Positions 43,816 to 52,940 of a stretch of 64,000 nucleotides of DNA are shown here, piece by piece. The notes beneath the pieces are model-generated. The model made no database searches and was not told where the DNA came from. It was given only the letters and a program-made list of their open reading frames with translations. The stretch lies in contig NZ_KB907461.1 in the NCBI RefSeq assembly GCF_000382045.1, positions 140,959 through 204,958 of the forward strand. The letters are read 5' to 3'. The translations under genes were made by a program, and so were the position numbers. This stretch comes from Variovorax atrisoli 110B (GTDB lineage Bacteria > Pseudomonadota > Gammaproteobacteria > Burkholderiales > Burkholderiaceae_C). Positions within the stretch are counted from its first letter, which is position 1. Each line of letters begins with the position of its first letter.

Positions 43816-45477
43816 TCATTCCATCGTCATGGTCGCGATGTCGATGAACCAGCTCTTGGGCTGCACCACGTTCTTCACCTTGGCGGAGATGGCGCGCGGG
43901 CCCACGTCGTGCGCGATCCACACGAAGGGCGCGTCGTCCACGATGTAGGTGTGCAGCTTCGCGAGCGCAGCGTCGCGCGCCTTGTCGTCGAAGCTGGTGC
44001 GTGCGTCGGCCACCAGCTTGTCGACCTCGGCGTTGCCGTAGTAGCCCCAGTTGTTGGACACCGGCGGGACGGTCTTGGTGCTCACGAAGCGCACCATCGC
44101 GAAGAACGGGTCCATGGCCGCGAAGCTGATGTTGACCGCGTTGGCGCCGTTGGCCGACGGGTCCTTGGCACCTTTGCGCCAGTTGGTGAACAGCGTGTTC
44201 CATTCGATCACGTCGAACTGCACGTCGAAGTAGCACTGCTTGAGCGACTGCTGCGCGAACTCGTTCATCGGCAGCGGCTGCATCTGGCCCGAGCCCGAGG
44301 CCGAGATCTGCACCTTCACCTTGATCGGCTTGGCGGCCGAGTAGCCGGCCTGCGTCATCAGCGCCTGTGCGGCCTTCACGTCGTAGCGGATGTCGAAGGT
44401 GGGCTTGCCGAACCAGGGGTGGCCCGGCGGCACGGTGCCCTTGGGCTCGGCCATCATGCCGCCCAGCAGCTGCTTCATGCCGGCGCGGTCGATGCACAGG
44501 TTGGCGGCCTGGCGCACGCGCTTGTCGAGCCAGGGCGAGCCTTCGGCGAACGAGAGCTGCCACGGCCACACGTGCGGCTGCGCGTTCGAATAGATCTTGA
44601 AGCCGCGCTGCGTGATCTGCGCCATCGCGTCAGGCGCGGGCGCCTCGATCCAGTCGACCTGGCCGCCCAGCAACGCGGCGGTGCGCGCGTTGGCCTCGGG
44701 CATCGGCAGCAGCACGACCTTGTCGATCTTCGGCACGCGCTTGGCGTCCCAGTAGCCCTTGTTGGCGGCCAGCTCGAGCCGCTCGCGCGCCACGAAGCGC
44801 GTGACCTTGAACGGGCCCGAGCCCGACGGGTCGGCGGCGAAGGCGGTCCAGGCGGCCTTGGCCTTGTCGGCGGGCGTGGCGCCCGCTGCGGCATCGAACT
44901 TCTTCTGCCAGTGCGCGGGCGAGGCCATGAACAGGTTCGTGAGATTGATCGGCAGGAAGGCGTCGGGCTCGCTGGTGGTGAGCTCGACCGTCGTGTCGTC
45001 GATCTTGCGCGCCGACTTGAGCGTGGGCATGCGCGAGGCCGTCACGCCGACCTGGCTGGGGTCGAACTGCACGGCGTCCTTGTCGAGCACCTTCTGCACG
45101 TTCCACACCACGGCGTCGGCGTTGAAGGGCGAGCCGTCGTGGAACTTCACGCCGGGGCGCAATTTGAAGACCCACTTGGTCTTGTCCTTGGCGTCGACCG
45201 CCCACGAGGCGGCGAGCCCGGGAATCAGCACGCTGGGCGCGTCGGCCTTGGACAGGTCCCACTGCGTGAGCGAGTCGTAGATCGGAATGCCGGTGAAGCG
45301 GTTGCCCTCGAAGCCCTGGTCGGGCTGGCCCAGCGTGCGCGGAATGTCGGCCGCCGTCATGGCGATGCGCAGCGTCTTCTCCTGCGCCATCGCTTGGGGC
45401 GCGGCGAGCACCAGGGTGGCGAGCACCGCACAGGCGGCCAGGGGTTTCAGCAACAGGGCAGGGGCAGCACGCTTCAC
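43816..45477 (-). CDS. ABC transporter substrate-binding protein, family 5
   Basis: A 553-residue periplasmic binding protein of the DppA/OppA family. The signal peptide runs VKRAAPALLLKPLAACAVLA and is cleaved near QAMAQ. The mature part starts KTLRIAMTAADIPRTLGQPD, followed by the family block KTKWVFKLRPGVKFHDGSPF. The GTG start at 45477 is chosen because GGAG lies seven bases before it; the open frame goes back to 45516. It is first in the operon with the permeases, ATPases and an amidase. Ligand could be a peptide or an amide-containing compound. Confidence 0.93.
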   Translation of the reverse strand: MKRAAPALLLKPLAACAVLATLVLAAPQAMAQEKTLRIAMTAADIPRTLGQPDQGFEGNRFTGIPIYDSLTQWDLSKADAPSVLIPGLAASWAVDAKDKTKWVFKLRPGVKFHDGSPFNADAVVWNVQKVLDKDAVQFDPSQVGVTASRMPTLKSARKIDDTTVELTTSEPDAFLPINLTNLFMASPAHWQKKFDAAAGATPADKAKAAWTAFAADPSGSGPFKVTRFVARERLELAANKGYWDAKRVPKIDKVVLLPMPEANARTAALLGGQVDWIEAPAPDAMAQITQRGFKIYSNAQPHVWPWQLSFAEGSPWLDKRVRQAANLCIDRAGMKQLLGGMMAEPKGTVPPGHPWFGKPTFDIRYDVKAAQALMTQAGYSAAKPIKVKVQISASGSGQMQPLPMNEFAQQSLKQCYFDVQFDVIEWNTLFTNWRKGAKDPSANGANAVNISFAAMDPFFAMVRFVSTKTVPPVSNNWGYYGNAEVDKLVADARTSFDDKARDAALAKLHTYIVDDAPFVWIAHDVGPRAISAKVKNVVQPKSWFIDIATMTME

Positions 45478-45993
45478 ATGGAACTCCGTTGGGGTGGAAT
45501 AGAGAAAGGGACGCAAAAACTGTCAAGCACGACATGTGCCAGCAGATGAGCCCCTTGTCAGGCCAGGGCCATGACACCGCGAGCTTGCGTCTTGCGCGGC
45601 GCAAGCCCAGCGGAACGTGTAGCCGCTGTCGCTTGACGATGTGCTCGCGCAAGCGTCCGTCGAATGCGTTTGCCTGTCGCCGCAGGACGTGAGCGTGACC
45701 CGGGCGCTGATTGACGCGCGGGTGCTCGACCAAGTCGTGGTCTGAGCGAATGGGGCGGCCTTGATGGTCGAGCGCGGCCGGCCCTGAGCACGGCCGCGAC
45801 GGCGCTCCGGCCCCTCTGAAGCGATCCGGTCCAGGGTGAGGCGCTGGCGCGTTGATGCGCTGGGGGGCTGCTTCGGCGAGCCCGAGGGGAAGGCGGGGGA
45901 ACGGAAGAGGTAGGAACAGGCAGGGAAGAAAGGGTGGCCTTGTCCAGGCCGTCAGCGTTCCAGATACCGGTGGTGTCCTGCTCGACACTTGCC

Positions 45994-46018
45994 TGCGCCT
46001 GCGCGGGGCGCAGGCGCA
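45994..46018. repeat. Perfect 11-bp inverted repeat
   Basis: TGCGCCTGCGC at 45994-46004 pairs with GCGCAGGCGCA at 46008-46018 around GGG. It has no T-tract. It is the first of a group of dyads within 200 bases. Confidence 0.7.
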
Positions 46019-46049
46019 TGAAGCGTCACACCGTGACAGGCTCTGGCTT

Positions 46050-46067
46050 TTGCGATGCGCATCGCAA
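46050..46067. repeat. Perfect 18-bp palindrome
   Basis: TTGCGATGCGCATCGCAA reads the same on both strands with no spacer, a typical form for a dimeric regulator site. No gene starts nearby on either strand. Confidence 0.7.
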
Positions 46068-46146
46068 GCTCTTGGACGAGAGTTCCGTCGCACTCATCGA
46101 GTGAGATCCGCGGCACAGTGGGGTGCTGAGGGCCAGCAGCTCCTGC

Positions 46147-46194
46147 GGCCCGAACGGGCCTGGCTCGCGGGATGGCTTGCGCACCTGAGGTGCG
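46147..46194. repeat. Two further perfect inverted repeats
   Basis: GGCCCG-AA-CGGGCC at 46147-46160 and CGCACCT-G-AGGTGCG at 46180-46194 are perfect short dyads. With the two preceding repeats they make a dense group of foldable sequence. High GC content makes each single one less surprising. Confidence 0.55.
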
Positions 46195-46498
46195 AAGCCC
46201 GGCGCGCCGGAATCGGGTTCCGCGTTCGCCGCAATCTCTCGGGGGTGCGCCCGTGTGCTCGGCTCCTATGCCCGAATGACAGGAGCTGGCGCGCAGGAGA
46301 CGAAGGCGACCTTGCTGTGCTTGCCTGCCTCGACGCACCGCACCGCACCGCAGGCTCGGATCGAGGTTGTGCCACATCGCCGCTGCGCTCACGCAGAGCG
46401 CACGGTGCAGCTTTCCCCAACCATGGGTCGCCGAACCCGCTCGGTCGAGGTCGGCTTGCGAGGACGCCGACGGCGAACGGAGGCACCCCTTAGCGCCA

Positions 46499-46630
46499 TC
46501 AGGTCCACGACGGAACGCTCAGGAACAATGCGAGCAGCAACACCAGCAATCCGACCCATAGGGCGCGCGTCGTAGTGAACCATCGGCGCTTTGGCGCCGG
46601 GCCGGGTGGCTTTTCTCGTGGAACTGTCAT
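46499..46630 (-). CDS. Possible 43-residue single-span membrane peptide
   Basis: The last 43 residues of a longer open frame look like a real small protein: MTVPREKPPGPAPKRRWF as a basic, Pro-rich N-terminal part, and then one hydrophobic segment (about residues 24-39) ending SVPSWT. No Shine-Dalgarno sequence is seen before the ATG at 46630. It is included because the membrane segment is clear and its composition differs from the shadow frames around it. It may equally be chance. Confidence 0.3.
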   Translation of the reverse strand: MTVPREKPPGPAPKRRWFTTTRALWVGLLVLLLALFLSVPSWT

Positions 46631-47255
46631 GGGGGCAAGAAGAAGGGATGAGGATCTCGCACGATTCTCTTGCCCGTTGCCCGGCGCCAAGGGAGGTCCA
46701 TCTCCAGGATGTGTGGGTCGGCTCCTACGCGTGGTCTCCGGGGCTCGCCTGGGTGGATGAAGTCCCTTGACAGACACTGCACACGTCACCGGAGGCGTTG
46801 GATTTCCGCCCGGTCTGAAACTCCGTGCAGAAGGCTCTTCTCCTGCGGCCTGTTCCAAGCCGCCCTGGCATTGCTGACTCCTTCTCACCGGGTGCGAGGC
46901 CGGTCGGTCGGAGCACGCGCCGCCACCGTCTGACGCTGTCCGGAAGTGGGCGTCGAGCAGTGCCGGCCCCGGGGGGCCGCCGGCATGCCGGACGCGCAGG
47001 GCGAACAAAAGGAGAAAGCCGTTGTGAGTGGGCTGGCTTGCTGCTGGCGCCTTCATCGGAGCACACCGTTCTCGCCGTCAAGGTCTGCGCGCGCCTCGCG
47101 GCACGCTGGCGGCCGTCTGCGAACGTGGACTGCTGCGCTGCGGCGTACCGACGGCGGTGCCGGGCAATTCCGCCCGCAAGCGTTAAAGGAGAACGCCGTG
47201 GCGGCTTCCAGTTTTTCCTTCCTGACCAATACGCGGTTCGAGCAGCTGCTCGCCA

Positions 47256-47345
47256 ACGGAACTCGGCAAGCTTTGGGACCAGGGTGGCGATTCGCACTAC
47301 AGCAGCGACGTCAACGCGAGCGTGGGCGTGAGGGTGCTCTGGTAG
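47256..47345 (+). pseudogene. C-terminal relic of an autotransporter beta-barrel
   Basis: The 29 codons before TAG at 47343-47345 read TELGKLWDQGGDSHYSSDVN and then ASVGVRVLW. They match the end of the intact downstream autotransporter (GEVGKLWSSGGDAR to GSIGVRVKW), including GKLW, GGD and the terminal GVRVxW barrel signal. The frame is closed by a TGA at 47223-47225, so no intact barrel precedes it; only a possible out-of-frame GGF match is seen just upstream. It is the remnant of a second copy, left by deletion or decay, about 450 bases before the intact gene. Confidence 0.75.
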
Positions 47346-47801
47346 CCCGGCCGCGCGGCGGGTGGCCGAGGACCCTGCGGGTTTGTGCCCACCCGCGTTG
47401 CATGGCGCTGCGTTGGCGCAATGTGCGGGCAACTTTTCAGAAAGCGCGCGAGAACTCGCCGTATTCGCCTGTGCTGGTCATCGAGGTCACGTTGAGGGGG
47501 TGCGCGTTGCTTTGCGCGAATGAAATCTACCCTCCCGATCAAGGCACCAGGTCGGGAGGGCGGCCAAGCCGTTCGGGAGATCGGCGCATTCCGCCCGTGA
47601 CGTCCCCGTGTCCGCATTGACGCAGTCCTCGGCCTGAACAGACTCGATGCGCAAGTTTCCGACTTCTTTCCCTGCCGCCCGCGGAGTTCCTTGGCGAGTT
47701 CCGAGGAAGTTCTGCCACTCGCTGCTATTCCGTGTAATTGAATCGGCTTGTTGCAAATATTACATTGCAGCCCTTTTTATCTTTCGATGGAGGTCGAGGG
47801 G

Positions 47802-50800
47802 ATGAACAGCATTTATCGCGTGGTATGGAATGGTGTGCTGGGTGTCTGGCAGGCTGTTTCGGAACTGGCTTCGTCGCCGGCGAGGCGCGCAGCGGCAGGC
47901 GGAAGCCGGCGTGCAAGGCGAATTGCAGCAGCCGTCGGCCTGCTGGCCTTGGCCGGCCTGCCGGCGGTCTCCTGGGCACAAGCCAGCGGCGGGACCGCAT
48001 CTGTTGCGGGCGGGGGCACGGGCGGCCGGGGTGGCGCGGGGAATGGTGGTGGCGCCGGTGGCGGCATCCTCGGTGAGTTCCCCACCGGCAACGGACTGCC
48101 CTCGTCGGGAGGCAGCGGCGGTGCCGGCGGTATCGGAGGAATTGGTGCCGGCGGAGCGGGAGGGGCGGTGGGCGCGACCAGCGTCACGGGCTCCGTCAGC
48201 GGATCTTCAGGAAGCAGCGGCGTTCCCGACCCCGATCCGACCTTTGGCGCCGGCGGGGGCGGCGGCGGCGGTGCGGCCGTGTACACGTCCGACACCGGCA
48301 TCAACGTGGGAGGAGGCACCACCCTGCAAGGCGGCAATGGCGGCACAGGCGGCGTCGGGCGCCTGGCCGGCGGCGGCGGCGGTGGCGGCGCGGGTCTGCA
48401 GTCCGTGGCGGCCGGCGTCACCCTGAACAATGCTGGCCAGGCGATCGGCGGCAACGGTGGTGCGGGTGCCGTCGGCCAGTGGGCCGGCGGCGGTGGTGGC
48501 GGTGGTGATGGCATCGTGCTGCAAGGCGGGAGCGCCACCGTCACCAATACCGGCACGGCCACCGGCGGGATCGGCGGGAATGGCGCCGTGACCTCCTTCG
48601 GCGGCTTGGTGGGCGGTGGCGGCGAAGGCGGTGCCGGTTTGGCGCTGGAGTCAAGCGGCAACTCGGTGCTCAATACCGGGACACTCGCGGGAGGCGCGGC
48701 CGGTGCCGGCGGAAACAACACCGTCAACGGCATCGGGGGCGCAGGTCTGCGCATCCGGGGCAACGCGAACAGCATTGTCAGCAGCGGCACCCTGATGGCC
48801 GGCATGAATGGCGACGGCACGATGCGCGGCGATGCGGTGCGGATCACCGGCAACGACAACCAGCTCGAATTGCGCGCCGGCTCCTCGATCACCGGCCTGC
48901 TCAGGGTGACCTTTGGCACCGGCAACGTGCTGAGGCTGGCGGGCGACACGACAGACGGCACCACTGGACTCAACGCCGGCTCCTACAGCGGCTTCACGCG
49001 CTACGAAAAGACAGGTGCCAGCACATGGACGCTGGCCGGCACCAATTCCGGCCTGACGCCATGGTTCGTGCGCGGCGGGGCGCTCTCCATCGCCGACGAC
49101 GGTGCGCTCGGCAACTCGAGCGGTGGGCTCACGCTCGACGGCGGCACGCTGAACGTCACCGGCGACACCACGGCCACCCGCACGGTTGCGATCGGCGCGG
49201 GCGGCGGTACCTTCGACGTGGACCTGGTCCGTACGCTGACGCTGAATGGCGAAGTCTCTGGCGGCGGGGCGCTGCAGAAGACCGGCCGCGGCACGCTGGT
49301 GCTGGGCACGGCCAACTCGTACGCGGGCGGCACCACGGTGACTGCCGGCAGCCTGCAGGCCCTGGCGACCGGCGCGCTCGGTGCTGGGCCGGTGTCCGTG
49401 GCCGGTAACGCCTCGCTGATCTTCGGCAGCAAGGCCGATGCGGGCGGCTTGACGATTACCGCCGCTGCGCGCGGTTCTCTGCCGACGGACAACGCGGGTT
49501 TCGTGCAATTCCGCGACAGCAGCTCGGCCGGCACTGCCCATCTCATCATGAACACGGATGCGTCGGCCGAGTTCAGAGACAGCGCCTCCGCAGGCAATGC
49601 CGTCATCGAGAACCGTGGCGGGCTGACGAACTTCACGTTCAACGCGACCGCTGGCAACGCCCGCATCACCAATTTCGCTGGTGGCCGGATCAACCTGCTG
49701 AACGACGCCAGTGCGGGCCAGGCAACCTTCGTCAACGAAAGCGGAGGCCTGATCGACATCCTCGACCGCGCGACCGCCGACCAGGCCACGGTGGTCAACA
49801 ACGCGGGCGGGCGCCTGAGCATCCGCTTGCTGACCGCCGCGGGCACTTCCATCGGCTCGCTGTCAGGCGCGGGTGACGTGATCCTCGGCGCCAAGGCGCT
49901 GACCACCGGCGGTTCGAACGCCAGCACCGAAGTTTCGGGCGTGATCTCGGGCACCGGAGGCTCACTGGTGAAGGTGGGCTCCGGCACGCTCACGCTCTCG
50001 GGCGCGAACACCTACACCGGCGGCACCGCGCTGCGCCAGGGGCGCCTGAACCTCGGCAACAGCCAGGCGCTGGGCACCGGAGCGCTGTCGATGGACGACG
50101 ACACGACGCTGGGCTTCAGCGCCGACGGGCTGACGATCGCCAATGCGATTCAGCTCACGGGCACCACCGATCCGATCATCGACACCGGTGCCTTCAACGC
50201 GACCCTGAGTGGCGCGATCAGCGGCGGTGGCTTCATCACGAAGGAGGGCACAGGCACGCTGACGCTGTCCGGCGCCAACGTCTACACCGGCGCCACCAAC
50301 GTGGCGCAGGGCACGCTCAAGGCCGGCGCCGCCAACACCTTCAGCGCGGCTTCCGCCCACAGCGTGGCCGCGGGCGCCACGCTGGATCTCGCGGGCTTCA
50401 GCCAGACGGTGGCCTCGCTGGCCAACAGCGGCACCGTCTCGCTGGTGGGCGCGGCCGCAGGCACGACGCTCACGGTGACGGGCGCGTACGTCGGCAACAA
50501 CGGTGTGCTCCGGCTTGGTACCGTACTCAGCGGCACCGGCCCCTCGGACCGGCTGGTGCTCGACGGGGCCACGGCCTCTGCCGGCGGCCGCACGACAGTG
50601 CAGGTCACCAACCTCGGCGGCCTGGGCGCGCTGACCACCGGCAACGGCATCGAGGTCGTCAGCGCGATCAACGGCGCCACCACCACGGCGCAGACGACCA
50701 AGGACGCCTTCAGCCTGGCCAATGGCCATGTGGATGCCGGCGCCTATGAATACCGCCTGTACGCCGCCGACGCCAACGGCGCGGGCGAGAACTGGTACCT

Positions 50801-51830
50801 GCGCTCCAGCATTCCGGGCGCCGCGCCGCAAGTGCCCGCAGCACCGGTTATCACCTACCGCGCCGAGGCCTCGCTCTATTCCGCGCTCCCCGGCCAGCTG
50901 CGCCAGGGCAACCTCGCGATGCTCGGCGACCTGCGCAAGCGCGTAGGCGACGATGACGTGAAGGGTACCGCGAGCACCTCGACCAACCCCGCCGGCTCCG
51001 ATCGCCGCGCCTGGGCCCGCGTGCTCTCCACCGACATCGACATCCAGCAGGGCGGCACGGTATCGCCATCCAGCAAGGGCCGCCTCACCGGCTTCCAGGC
51101 CGGCACCGACCTGCTGGCCACGCCGAACTGGCGCGCAGGCATCTACGTCGGCCAGCTCGACGGCGACGCGAGCGTGCGCGGCTTCGCCAGCGGCATCCAG
51201 AACCTCGGCGTGGGCCGCAACGACCTGCGCAGCCAGTACGTGGGCGTGTACGGCACCTACACCACCGACGGCGGCTTCTATGCCGACGCCGTGGTGCAGT
51301 CGGGCCGCCATCGCTACACGGTACAGCCGCTGGCCAGCCTGGGCGTGGGCGGCAAGGGCAACAGCCTGCTGGGCTCCATCGAGGTGGGGCAGTCCTTCGC
51401 GCTGGGCGGCAGCGGCTGGCGCATCGAGCCGCAGCTGCAGCTGATCCACCAGCACATGGATCTGGGCAACTCCGCGATCGCGGGCGCCATCGTCCAGCCG
51501 CAGGCCGACAGCGGCTGGATCGCGCGCGCGGGCGTGCGGGTCAAGGGCGAGATCGCCACGGGGCTCGGCACGCTGCAGCCGTATGGCCGCTTCAACGTCT
51601 ACCGGACATCGAGCGGCGCGGACATCGCCCGTTTCGTGAACGGTGCGACCACGACCGACATCGCAGCGCCGACCGGCGGCACGAGCACCGAGCTTGCGGG
51701 CGGCTTCACACTGGCCTTGGGCCCGTCGACCAGCCTCTACGGCGAAGTCGGCAAGCTGTGGTCATCGGGCGGCGACGCCAGGGTCAGGAGCGGCATCAAC
51801 GGATCGATCGGCGTGCGCGTGAAGTGGTAG
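47802..51830 (+). CDS. Autotransporter with ESPR signal and glycine-rich passenger
   Basis: A 1342-residue type Va secretion protein. It starts with an extended signal peptide region (ESPR), MNSIYRVVWNGVLGVWQAVS, then a hydrophobic core and a cleavage near VSWAQA. The passenger has a Gly-rich part (about residues 60-310) with GGGGGGG runs, then a beta-helix with autotransporter-associated strand repeats such as GSGTLTLSGANTYTGGTALR and GTGTLTLSGANVYTGATNVA. The last 280 residues are the outer-membrane barrel, ending in GVRVKW. GGAGG lies eight bases before the ATG at 47802; the open frame back to 47748 is not used. The passenger is likely an adhesin; no protease triad was seen. Confidence 0.93.
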   Translation: MNSIYRVVWNGVLGVWQAVSELASSPARRAAAGGSRRARRIAAAVGLLALAGLPAVSWAQASGGTASVAGGGTGGRGGAGNGGGAGGGILGEFPTGNGLPSSGGSGGAGGIGGIGAGGAGGAVGATSVTGSVSGSSGSSGVPDPDPTFGAGGGGGGGAAVYTSDTGINVGGGTTLQGGNGGTGGVGRLAGGGGGGGAGLQSVAAGVTLNNAGQAIGGNGGAGAVGQWAGGGGGGGDGIVLQGGSATVTNTGTATGGIGGNGAVTSFGGLVGGGGEGGAGLALESSGNSVLNTGTLAGGAAGAGGNNTVNGIGGAGLRIRGNANSIVSSGTLMAGMNGDGTMRGDAVRITGNDNQLELRAGSSITGLLRVTFGTGNVLRLAGDTTDGTTGLNAGSYSGFTRYEKTGASTWTLAGTNSGLTPWFVRGGALSIADDGALGNSSGGLTLDGGTLNVTGDTTATRTVAIGAGGGTFDVDLVRTLTLNGEVSGGGALQKTGRGTLVLGTANSYAGGTTVTAGSLQALATGALGAGPVSVAGNASLIFGSKADAGGLTITAAARGSLPTDNAGFVQFRDSSSAGTAHLIMNTDASAEFRDSASAGNAVIENRGGLTNFTFNATAGNARITNFAGGRINLLNDASAGQATFVNESGGLIDILDRATADQATVVNNAGGRLSIRLLTAAGTSIGSLSGAGDVILGAKALTTGGSNASTEVSGVISGTGGSLVKVGSGTLTLSGANTYTGGTALRQGRLNLGNSQALGTGALSMDDDTTLGFSADGLTIANAIQLTGTTDPIIDTGAFNATLSGAISGGGFITKEGTGTLTLSGANVYTGATNVAQGTLKAGAANTFSAASAHSVAAGATLDLAGFSQTVASLANSGTVSLVGAAAGTTLTVTGAYVGNNGVLRLGTVLSGTGPSDRLVLDGATASAGGRTTVQVTNLGGLGALTTGNGIEVVSAINGATTTAQTTKDAFSLANGHVDAGAYEYRLYAADANGAGENWYLRSSIPGAAPQVPAAPVITYRAEASLYSALPGQLRQGNLAMLGDLRKRVGDDDVKGTASTSTNPAGSDRRAWARVLSTDIDIQQGGTVSPSSKGRLTGFQAGTDLLATPNWRAGIYVGQLDGDASVRGFASGIQNLGVGRNDLRSQYVGVYGTYTTDGGFYADAVVQSGRHRYTVQPLASLGVGGKGNSLLGSIEVGQSFALGGSGWRIEPQLQLIHQHMDLGNSAIAGAIVQPQADSGWIARAGVRVKGEIATGLGTLQPYGRFNVYRTSSGADIARFVNGATTTDIAAPTGGTSTELAGGFTLALGPSTSLYGEVGKLWSSGGDARVRSGINGSIGVRVKW

Positions 51831-51968
51831 GAAATCGCTTCAGCGCGTGACGGTCAGCGTGACGGAACAGTCGTGTTTCACGGTGCCCGAGCTCCATCCA
51901 GTGGGGCGCGCATCGTCGATGCAAAGCTTGCAGGGGCCAGCGGCGCCGGGCCCTCGCATGTCGCGTGC

Positions 51969-52937
51969 TCAGTCCAGATGGATCTGCACCCCCTGATCGA
52001 CCAGCGCCTGCAGCTTGTCCGCTTCCTGGCCAAGGAACCGACCGAAGGCCTCCGGCGATGAAGCCGACACGCTCACGCCCGTCCTGGCGATCTGCGCCAT
52101 GAGTTCCTCGTCCTGCAGGGCCAGGCGGATGTCCGCGTTGATCTTGTCGACGATCGCATCGGGCGTCGCGGCGGGTGCAAGCATGCCGAACCATGTACCC
52201 GTGACCAGGTCGACGCCCAGTTCCCTGAACGTCGGTATCTCGGGCGCGGCCGGGTGGCGCTGCGCCGCGGCGATGGCGACGGCGGCCACTCGTCCGGCCT
52301 TGACCTGCGCGTACGAGGACATGCCGTCGAACATGCCGTCGACCACGCCCGCGATCAGGTCGGACATCGACGGCCCCTGGCCCTTGTAGGGGACGTGCGT
52401 GAAGGTGATGCCGGTCTTCCTGGCGAAGAACTCGGCGCCGATGTGCGGGCTGGAAGCCAGGCCTGAAGATGCGAGCTTGAGGCTGCCCGGCGTGGCCTTG
52501 GCGTCGGCAATGATCGCCTCCAGCGGCTTGCCCTTGAGCCGGTTGGTGACCAGCAGCACGTTGTGGCTGGAACCGAGCAGCGCGACGGGCCGGAAGGATG
52601 TCTTCGCGTACGGCAGGCTCTTGCGCAGCACCTGGTTGGCGGTGAAGCCGTAGCTCGTGAAGAGCAGGGTGTGGCCGTCTGCCGGGGCCTTGCCGACCAG
52701 TTGCGTCCCGATGATGGTTCCGCCGCCCGCGCGGTTGTCCACCACCACGGGCTGGCCCCACATGCGCGACAGCTTGCTGCCGAGCTGGCGCGCGAAGTAG
52801 TCGGTGACGCCACCGGCGCTGTAGGGCACCACGATGGTCACGGGGCGGGCCGGAAAAACGGGTTGCGCATGCAGCGCCGTCGTCGTGCTCGCGGCGGCCA
52901 GCGCGGCGCACAGCAGCCGCAGGGGATGGGTCCGCAT
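51969..52937 (-). CDS. Bug/TctC family periplasmic substrate-binding receptor
   Basis: A 322-residue receptor with a signal peptide MRTHPLRLLCAALAAASTTT cleaved near LHAQP. The fold starts FPARPVTIVVPYSAGGVTDY, with VVVDNRAGGGTIIGTQLVGK and ADGHTLLFTSYG following. It is the last gene of the eight-gene acyl-CoA operon, three bases after the CMD gene. It probably captures the free acid that the operon then activates to a CoA thioester. Confidence 0.92.
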   Translation of the reverse strand: MRTHPLRLLCAALAAASTTTALHAQPVFPARPVTIVVPYSAGGVTDYFARQLGSKLSRMWGQPVVVDNRAGGGTIIGTQLVGKAPADGHTLLFTSYGFTANQVLRKSLPYAKTSFRPVALLGSSHNVLLVTNRLKGKPLEAIIADAKATPGSLKLASSGLASSPHIGAEFFARKTGITFTHVPYKGQGPSMSDLIAGVVDGMFDGMSSYAQVKAGRVAAVAIAAAQRHPAAPEIPTFRELGVDLVTGTWFGMLAPAATPDAIVDKINADIRLALQDEELMAQIARTGVSVSASSPEAFGRFLGQEADKLQALVDQGVQIHLD

Positions 52938-52940
52938 CGT

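Larger units (their letters stand above)
45478..47801. other. 2.3-kb gene-poor region before the autotransporter
   Basis: No full gene is supported over 2.3 kb. Many overlapping open frames exist on both strands, but they have Arg/Ala/Pro-rich composition without start signals. The region contains several perfect inverted repeats (45994-46194), a possible tiny membrane protein on the minus strand (46499-46630) and the C-terminal relic of an autotransporter (47256-47345). Just before 47802 the sequence becomes AT-rich (47725-47785), as expected for the autotransporter promoter; TTGCAA at 47751-47756 and TTTTAT at 47775-47780 are a weak -35/-10 candidate. Confidence 0.55.

Noticed and set aside
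46946..47620. 224-codon plus-strand open frame across the autotransporter relic
   Set aside because: It is in a different frame from the recognisable barrel end and has no autotransporter-like sequence itself.
48001..48720. Glycine-rich repeats in the autotransporter gene considered as a possible DNA repeat array
   Set aside because: The GGC/GGT repeats are explained by the Gly-rich protein segment; no regular unit with spacers as in CRISPR or minisatellites is present.
48207..51455. Several long minus-strand open frames (for example 49001-50011 and 49962-51455) opposite the autotransporter
   Set aside because: They arise from the repetitive Gly/Thr/Ala-rich passenger coding sequence on the other strand and show Pro/Val/Ala or His/Gly/Arg-rich translations only.
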